A stretch of DNA of 64,000 nt from assembly GCA_009760855.2 (NCBI GenBank), contig WPIO01000006.1, positions 6,782,001-6,846,000 on the forward strand, in the 5' to 3' direction. Shown one piece after another: positions 37,301-64,000 of this stretch. This DNA is from Cristatella mucedo (lineage: Eukaryota; Bryozoa; Phylactolaemata; Cristatellidae). The position numbers and the translations under genes were made by a program. How positions within the stretch are numbered: position 1 is the stretch's first letter; every line of letters begins with the position of its first letter. A model generated the notes under the pieces. That model worked only from the letters and a program-made list of their open reading frames with translations. It did no database searches and was not told where the DNA came from.

Positions 37301-37331
<31 letters not shown>
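35860..37331 (+). mobile_element. LINE A copy with open RT frame
   Basis: L2/CR1-like LINE, 5'-truncated within the RT domain. An uninterrupted frame of 422 codons (35885-37153) holds motif A (LVWLDLSAAFDTIDHK), motif B (YGVPQGSVLGPVLF) and catalytic motif C (FHFYADDTQLYLC). The C-terminal region follows (HAFVTSRLDFCNSLL, HWLPVKQRIDFKVLSLTFR), then the 3' UTR, hairpin tail and (ATT)n. It is the best preserved catalytic core in the window. The endonuclease and RT N-terminus are missing, so it is not autonomous. It lies between the inverted repeat arms. Confidence 0.95.
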
Positions 37332-37332
<1 letters not shown>

Positions 37333-37560
37333 GTACCTCGATGTACCAAGGTTCAACAAGTTGGGACGCAAGTCATAGGATGCACAGATCAGTAACTTAG
37401 TTATTCGTATTGGTTCTGGTTTACTTTCGGGTTAGATACTGTTAGTCTTATCATTTTGTAAACAATTATATATGTAAATCATCAAAACCAGATCCCATTT
37501 CTAACATGTTTGGTCTCTTGAAAGGTACCGTACACAATAATTCAATTGATGGTACAATCC
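37329..37560 (-). repeat. Right arm of a diverged long inverted repeat
   Basis: Inverted partner of 35404-35640. It begins immediately after the (ATT)n tail of the LINE A copy with GTACCTCGATGTACCAAGG and AACAAGTTGGGAC. Confidence 0.7.
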
Positions 37561-37939
37561 TGAGGTTCAACGGATTAGCGAAATCCATTGTTATAAAGCA
37601 CACGTCGACCACACGATACTCAAACTTAAAGTGATATTGCGTTTACATGGACGCATTAATGAGCTATATTTCATGCCATTGGGCTCCACATTGCAATCCA
37701 CAGGAAATCAGCTGGGCGGAGCTCCAATTTTGAATAGCATATTGAACTAAACTATTGTTCAAGTGTACCCACAAAATTCTCTCTGCTTCGAGTTCTCATG
37801 TAATCCACCGCCATTGACTGCATCACTGTGGTGTTGGGATTTTGTTTCTGGCTGGGTCGTTAAAACCGACCTTTATGGCCGACTTTGGTCTGGTAGGTCT
37901 GGCTTCAGGTCGATTGCCGGTTGTGTGGGACGTTCAAAA

Positions 37940-38098
37940 TCGGTTCTGCCAGCGTATCTCTTGTTTAATATGCACGAAATCTAGGTGTCATGTTTCAGAG
38001 TGACCTTTCATTAGACGACCGCATCAGCTCCACAGTCAAATCTGCCTAGTTTCAGCTACATAACATTGTTAAAATTCGGGCTTGTTTAGGCAGTTTAT
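37940..38098 (+). mobile_element. LINE A internal fragment
   Basis: About 160 bp of the RT frame (AAAATCGGTTCTGCCAGCGT through AAAATTCGGGCTTGTTTAG), with an in-frame TAG. No tail, so it is an internal remnant. Confidence 0.85.
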
Positions 38099-38099
38099 T

Positions 38100-38675
38100 A
38101 TTATATATAAAACTCAGACCATGGAATTTCTCAACAAAATGCTACTACGGTCTTAACAAGTATGCCTCTGGGATTATATAACCTTGTAGCGATGGGCTTC
38201 AAAGGGTGTGACCCCAAACCCTTGATTTTGAATCCAGCTTCAATATGGCCTCAGAAGGAACAGCCAGTCTGCAGTCTGCCAGCTGATCTGGCGCGCTCGT
38301 GAGTCGGCTGCTTGCTTTTTAGTCGCTTGCTCTGTTTCTCTTGCTATGCTCAGTCTCTCGCACAGTGTATCAGTCTGGCTTCGTCGGTCCAAGGTGGCCG
38401 ATATGATCAGGATGGTGGTTCGGCTGTATGACGAACTGTACACAATTTTCCCCTGAATCCGACCAATACCAAGGCCTGACGGGATTGCTTGCATTCGAGT
38501 GAGCAGCAGCGCGCACAGTTTAAGTTAGTCAAGAGGTTCTCTGCGAACATACAACGAGACAGCTGCACCTAATTGATTCAGGAATTTGCAGCTTCGGAAC
38601 ATGCTGGTCCTAGCCAAATGTGGCCAAGAATGAGCCCGCCTGAATAACTCGGGGATCTTAAAAATCTCGTGAAGG
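38100..38675. other. Intergenic, nothing recognised
   Basis: No recognised coding or repeat signal. Confidence 0.4.
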
Positions 38676-38676
38676 G

Positions 38677-38679
<3 letters not shown>

Positions 38680-38726
<47 letters not shown>
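38680..38726. repeat. (TA)n microsatellite
   Basis: About 23 TA units. Confidence 0.96.
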
Positions 38727-38727
<1 letters not shown>

Positions 38728-38825
38728 CTTACTTTTTAAGTTAGTTTCTTGTTTGGCGTCTCGCGGTGTCATGCTTTTTTGCATTAGCCGACTATTTAAT
38801 CTAATCATGTCATATTATCGTCGTT

Positions 38826-38852
38826 ATTGTCGTATGTCAGCGACATACGACA
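38826..38852. repeat. Short perfect hairpin
   Basis: TTGTCGTATGTC, loop AGC, GACATACGACAA: 12-bp arms. Confidence 0.85.
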
Positions 38853-39034
38853 ACAACATTTTAGGCAATGGCACTGGCGATTGTGTTTATCATGCACCTT
38901 ACCATCTTACGCAATAAGTAGCTGTTTTGTGCAACTGTGTGAGGTTGATAGGCCCTGCTCGTTTTTCAAGCTGGAGCGAGAAGTGAAATGCTAGCTGGCA
39001 TCGGCTTATAGCTTCAACTTCAGTAGTGCTCAGC

Positions 39035-39232
39035 TTAATAATAATAATAATAATGCACTTGATAAAGTGCCCTCGGAGAACTCAATCTCTTTCTAGGCAC
39101 TCTACATTTGCTGCAAAGGGAAACACGACTGAATGGTGAGTAATATCATGCTTGATAAACAGCATGAATAACATAAGCATGCAAGTGTGGTTAGTGGCAG
39201 CATGCACAGTGTCAGCACGCATAAGCACATGA
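39035..39232 (-). mobile_element. LINE A 3' end
   Basis: (TAA)n, tail complement TGATAAAGTGCCCTCGGAG, then the 3' UTR with GCATGCAAGTGTGGTTAGTG. A second small tail-like piece with CTCTTTCTAGGCACTTTGCA follows at about 39268-39345. Confidence 0.88.
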
Positions 39233-39349
39233 ATAACAATAAAATTCATAACAATGAAACGTAGAAAGGGATACATAGAACCCTAAAAGAGCTGCATCTC
39301 TTTCTAGGCACTTTGCAAGTGCCTAGAAAGAAAGTATTTGAACTGATTA

Positions 39350-39790
39350 GTGATAACAAGCACAATTGCAGGTGGAATAGGCAGGCAAAAGGCAATTCAT
39401 ACAAACGCCGAAAACGTTCCAGAACTGAGCTTTAGCTAAGCTCAATCTCACTCAATCGACAAGGCCGAGCTTAGTGTCACTATAATACAGCTTGCTCGAT
39501 GCGATAAAATATAGCAGGCCGATGGGAGACTGACTTCCAGAGGCCGAGTCTGGAGCACTGCCTGTAGAAGCACCACTCCAATATCCAGCAACACCGACTA
39601 TTGACGTTTAAATGCGTGTCACATCACGAATATCACTCATGTCGTCCGAAGCCGGTTGTTGACTTGGAGCATACCATAAGCTGAATTGTTCTGACCACTG
39701 GTGAGTGCCACTCATTATTTATTATCCTGCTTAGTTATCATATACATAACACGTATATGATCAAACTTAAAAAAGTGAGAACAGCGATCG
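39350..39790. other. Intergenic, nothing recognised
   Basis: No recognised gene or repeat family. Confidence 0.4.
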
Positions 39791-39794
39791 GTCA

Positions 39795-40995
39795 TGCGGA
39801 CGAGGCACTTTCGGGGTCCAAGTCGTACTTGTCCGATCGTGTTCAATCCGTATCTCGGTCCTTTGCAGTTCACCATTTATACCAAACGTCTATTCAGCCT
39901 AGTGAAAATGATTCCGCCCCATTGAATTAGCTATCGCTTCTAGCTGACGATACCCAGCTGTATTTATTGTTTAAATCGTCGCAATCTGCAACAGCATCTG
40001 GTAGACTTTATGCTTGCCTTGCAGAAACTGAACGACGATAAAACTAAACAGCTACTTAGATGATGCTGTTGCAAGACCGTCACCATGTGCTCAGAATGAG
40101 GATTCATCTTTGACAGCTGCCTAATTTTGAAAAGTTTCATTACGAAATCTGCCTCCGCAGCTAGCCATCACGTCCGATTCTTATCAAAGATTGAAGACTG
40201 TCAATCACAGCTTGCAAAAAAAATTAACAGGCTCCCTGATTCTATCTCGATTAGATTATTTTAATTCGATTTTAGCAGGGCTACCGAAAAAAAGCCACTA
40301 GGCCAGTGCAGCTGGTGACGAATATGGCTAGCTGCAAAGCTAGATTACAAATCCAAGAGGTTTAACCATGTGTCTCCTTTGCCGAAAGAGCTTAGATGGC
40401 TGCCGATTGATCAACGGATACAGAGTAAAAATTTTAGACTGATCCACAAGGCTTGCCACGGCTTGGCTCCTTCATACCTAGCTGAACTGCTGTATCAGTA
40501 TCAGCACCCTCGTGCCCTAAAATCCCGTATAGACAATAAATTAGCTGCTCCATTCCTACACTTAAGAGACCGACCGATAGAAGCTTTTGCGCTGTAGGTG
40601 CTAGACGAGCTCACTTCCACAATTAGTATACAACGACATGTACTCTCCTGCTGCTGACAGTGGCACATCCTTTCCAGCCGTCCTGAGCTGCTACTTCCAT
40701 GCTGTAAGTATATAAATAAGTAAAGCTGATTTAACAACCTCACGTATATAGCGGCAGAAGAGCCTCCACGGCTATCACTACCACTTGCCGTAGTCAACGA
40801 AGGATCGACCACTGCAGGGCTCAAACCCACGACCCGGGCCGTGAACCCTACCCTTGGGCTAAGACCCGGGGGCAACTCACTACCTCAACTGTCCTCCTGA
40901 CTCAGCTATGCTTCTCGCTTTCACTTTGGTGCATGAGATGAAGTCTGTTGGCTGCCGCATGCATGCCGAAAGCCGTTTAGGCTTCAAGTACGCTA
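39795..40995 (+). mobile_element. LINE B copy with nested S2
   Basis: Degenerate RT C-terminal half: a GGGGTCCAAGTCGTAC motif-B-side remnant at 39825, YAD-region remnants at 39940, [18 protein letters not shown]-like sequence at 40240-40290, and HGLAPSYLAELLYQYQHP at 40458-40515. The LINE B 3' UTR then runs to GCATGCCGAAAGCCGTTTAGGC. It is interrupted at 40702-40874 by an S2 SINE. Multiple stops make it dead. Confidence 0.88.
40702..40874 (-). mobile_element. S2 tRNA-derived SINE, full-length-looking
   Basis: On the minus strand: GGGTCTTAGCCCAAGGGTAG (A box), about 35 bases on GTGGGTTTGAGCC (B box), then a body with TCGATCCTTCGTTGACTACG and an AT-rich end. The interrupted LINE B sequence resumes after it, so the insertion is younger than that LINE copy. 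About 170 bp, which defines the family. Confidence 0.75.
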
Positions 40996-42190
40996 TAAAA
41001 AAAACTCTCCTTCGTAATACCCACATAGTCATTGTGGAGCTGCAGGCGAATGTCGATTACATTATATTAATGCTCTATCAATCGAAGGGCTTTAAAACTG
41101 AGTTAAATATTCCATTTCCATTTATCTCACCACCTCGAGTTACCGGAAAGAGCCACGGAGTATACGGATTGAGCCACCGGCTACGTCCTGCAGACTTCGA
41201 GTATATTCAAAACTTCTTCCCTAAGCTGTCTGATGCACAGGTCACACCCAGTGTCTTTGGGAGGCTAAGATAAAGAAGATAATCGAGTACACTGATTTCC
41301 CCAAGAAGCTCACTAGTTAGGTAAATCCAGCTTGAAGAAGCTTCGTTGCAGTGGTTTGCAACCTGGCCAGTCCTAAGATGGAAAAATAAGATACCATTTA
41401 ATGATCGCAGCAAGGAAGTCGTTCAAATGCAAATGGTCTCTCAATCTAGATGAAACGGCATCGGTGCCGTTATTTATGAGGATCTTCACAGAGTGCATGA
41501 CAATAGGGCGTTTAAGCAAAGTGTTATTCCTGGGTAGTATATGCAGTAGGTGGTGCATGATGGACTCCCTAAATCGTACATCAACGAACCGTGCACATCT
41601 ATTTTATGGCTCATCCTAGTCGGGCTCCCGGCTTTTTCTAAGTGCAGCAGGTATAAACAACTGTCCGACGTGACAGCAGTGAGATGTGATAGCTATTCGT
41701 ATTATAACGGTATACTTTAAGTAAACCCATAAATTGCTGCACACCATTACTAACCACGCTGCTAGTGCAGGATCGAGGTACCCAGCATATTATCCCTGCA
41801 CCATTCGATGTATGAGCAACACAAAATTGAGCGCAGTCATTTAATTTGCCCGTGATCAAGTTCGAATGACATTGCATGGTAAGCATAACCGTGCACAGCT
41901 ACTCGGATATTGACTAAATAAAATGCAGCTCCATGACACAAGCAGCCAAAACGGCCACAGACTAGTCCATTCTGTTGCTTAGCACTTTGGTTCCAAGAGC
42001 TAGCACTCGGAAACTTGGCAGAAACGTTTATCGATATCAAACACATAAAAACGTAAATATAAAAATGTAAATGCACATAGCACCACGTGGAACCACACAT
42101 ATATGCTTCTCACGTAGGCAACTTCCACGGTGGATGAGGCAGGGGCTGGTGGACTGATAAAGTGATGCTCCTCAGATCAATGCTGCAATC
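40996..42190. other. HDAC8 3' flank, nothing else recognised
   Basis: Includes the HDAC8 3' UTR. A minus-strand ATTAAA at 41840-41845, about 350 bases past the stop, is a weak candidate poly(A) signal. No other feature was recognised. Confidence 0.35.
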
Positions 42191-42191
42191 T

Positions 42192-62685
<20,494 letters not shown>

Positions 62686-62821
62686 CTGAAAGAAAGGAAA
62701 AGTCCTTGAATGCGCAAGAAAACACGGTGATACTGTCGCTTGGCAACAGGTGTGCGGGCGGCTATCTTGCACCTGCCGGCCTGCTGCCCAGCGACAAAGC
62801 TTGAGTAACAACAACAATATT

Positions 62822-62985
62822 ACTATTATTATTATTATTATTTGCTATACCACACTCCGCAAGGCAAGAGCAGCCAGCCGACCCTACGAGCTTGAGCAGT
62901 AGCAGTGCCAGCTGCTGCTGCTGCTGCTCGAGCTGGTACAGGCCACTGCTGCATGCTGGGTAGGGGCAGGCATGCCGGCTATCAT
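62822..62985 (-). mobile_element. S3 SINE copy, 3' part
   Basis: (ATT)n at 62820-62840, then TTTGCTATACCACACTCCGC and GCAAGAGCAGCCAGCCGACC, as at 61950-62000. A (CTG)n run at 62910-62928 lies in the body. HDAC8 intron 1. Confidence 0.6.
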
Positions 62986-62989
62986 AATG

Positions 62990-64000
62990 ATGGCTCGGCT
63001 CTTCCCTTTCACACCATTAGCCACATCCAGTTGTATTTGTCATTCAAACCGTCGGAATCTGCTGCAGCAACTGAGAAACTGAATTGCTTGCCTTGCCGAT
63101 ATTCGATCATGGATGTCGGAAAACGTCCTGAAATTAAATGATGATAAAACCGAACTGCTGCTCATAGGACACCCTAAGCGTGTGGCTGGATTAAAAGGCT
63201 TTGCTCTTCTAATAGGTGATGCTATTGTGCGACCATCACCACGTGCTCGAAATTCAGGTGACGTTTTCGACAGCTGCCTCAATTTTCAAAGCTTCGCTCA
63301 GAAGACTGCTTCTACAGCTAGCCATCATCACATCCGATCCCTATCCAAGATTAGGAGCTGTCTCCCACAGTGGCTTGTAAAAAATTTAACTAGCTCTTTA
63401 GTTCTGTCTCGGCTTGATTATTGTAATTTCCTTTTGGCTGGGCTGCCAAAGAAAGCTATTATGCTACTGCAGCTGACTATGAATATGGCTGCAAGGCTAG
63501 TCTTCAAGTCCGAGCGGTTTGAGCTCGCGTCTCCTTTGCTAAAAGAGCTAAGATGGATGCCGGTCGACTGACGGATTCAGAGCAAGGTTCTAATGCTGAC
63601 CCACAAGGCCCGCCACGGCTTGACTCCTTCGTACCTAACTGAACTGCTGCATCAGTTTCAGGCTGTTCGTGCCCTCAGGTCCTGTGTGGACAATAAATTA
63701 GCTGTCCCATTCCTCCACTTAAAGACCGCTGGCGACAGAAGCTTTAGCTCTGCAGGTCCTAGACTGTGGAACTCGCTTCCACAATTCTTTTGCAACTACA
63801 ACTACTCTCCTACTGCCGACTATGGCACATCCTTTTCAGCGGTCCTGAGCTGCTACTTCTATGCTACTCACTACCTCAACTTCTCTCCTGACTCTGCTAT
63901 GCTTCCCACTTTCTTTTTGTTGCGTGAGACGAAGTCTGTTGGCTACCGAATGCGTACCGAAAGCCGCTTAGGCTGTGAGTGCGCTATACAAAACTCTCCT
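62990..64000 (+). mobile_element. LINE B copy, best preserved
   Basis: The RT frame picks up after motif C (TISHIQLYLSFKPSESAAAT) and continues DVGKRPEIK / MSENVLKLNDDKTELLLIGH with a frame change near 63110. It then gives [20 protein letters not shown] and LLKELRWMPVD, with a stop at 63571. HGLTPSYLTELLHQFQ and SFSSAGPRLWNSLPQ follow in the same register. The 3' UTR reaches the window edge (TACCGAAAGCCGCTTAGGCT). HDAC8 intron 1. Confidence 0.93.

Overview
The window is repeat-rich nuclear DNA from an invertebrate animal. It has GT-AG spliced genes, long (CT)n, (GA)n, (TA)n and (CA)n tracts, a 310-bp (CCGT)n array, and dozens of L2-like LINE and tRNA-derived SINE copies. A signal-peptide protein with a peritrophin-like cysteine cluster and an animal-type HDAC8 fit a lophotrochozoan or arthropod. 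The phylum cannot be fixed from the sequence alone. No bacterial genes, CRISPR array or rRNA genes were seen.

Three cellular genes were rebuilt from exons. (1) At 12145-14759 on the minus strand lies a two-exon gene for a secreted Asn-rich protein of about 419 residues. Its signal peptide is on its own exon, its core is built of GKGD plus Asn-run repeats, and it ends in a chitin-binding-like Cys cluster. A TATA-like box and an ATTAAA signal flank it. (2) At 27427-33768 on the plus strand lies a complete four-exon RPF1 gene, a Brix-domain factor for 60S ribosome assembly (316 residues). (3) From 62685 down to 42192 on the minus strand lie exons 2 to 11 of HDAC8 (348 residues). Every splice phase fits and all zinc and catalytic residues are present. 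Only the first exon is missing, and it should lie beyond base 64000.

Layout: 1-11.9 kb is intergenic with LINE B and SINE pieces and CT tracts. 12-15 kb is the Asn-rich secreted-protein gene inside a GC-rich zone. 15-27 kb is GC-rich and repeat-rich, with palindromes, the (CCGT)n array and LINE A copies. 27.4-33.8 kb is RPF1. 33.8-42 kb is intergenic, with a LINE A copy that keeps an open reverse transcriptase frame and sits between the arms of a diverged long inverted repeat. 42.2-64 kb is HDAC8, whose introns are packed with LINE A and LINE B copies in both orientations.

Repeat families as named here: LINE A is L2/CR1-like, and its 3' tail forms a double hairpin followed by (ATT)n. LINE B is a second L2/CR1-like family with a recognisable endonuclease end and RT remnants. 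S1 is a tRNA-like SINE sharing the LINE A/L2-style tail. S2 is a tRNA-like SINE of about 170 bp. S3 is a putative SINE with an (AAT)n tail. The genes show no sign of working in one pathway. The most notable structural observations are two S1 fold-backs, a 94-bp LINE B patch pasted into a TA repeat, inverted LINE A copies bracketing HDAC8 exons 4-6, and several perfect palindromes.
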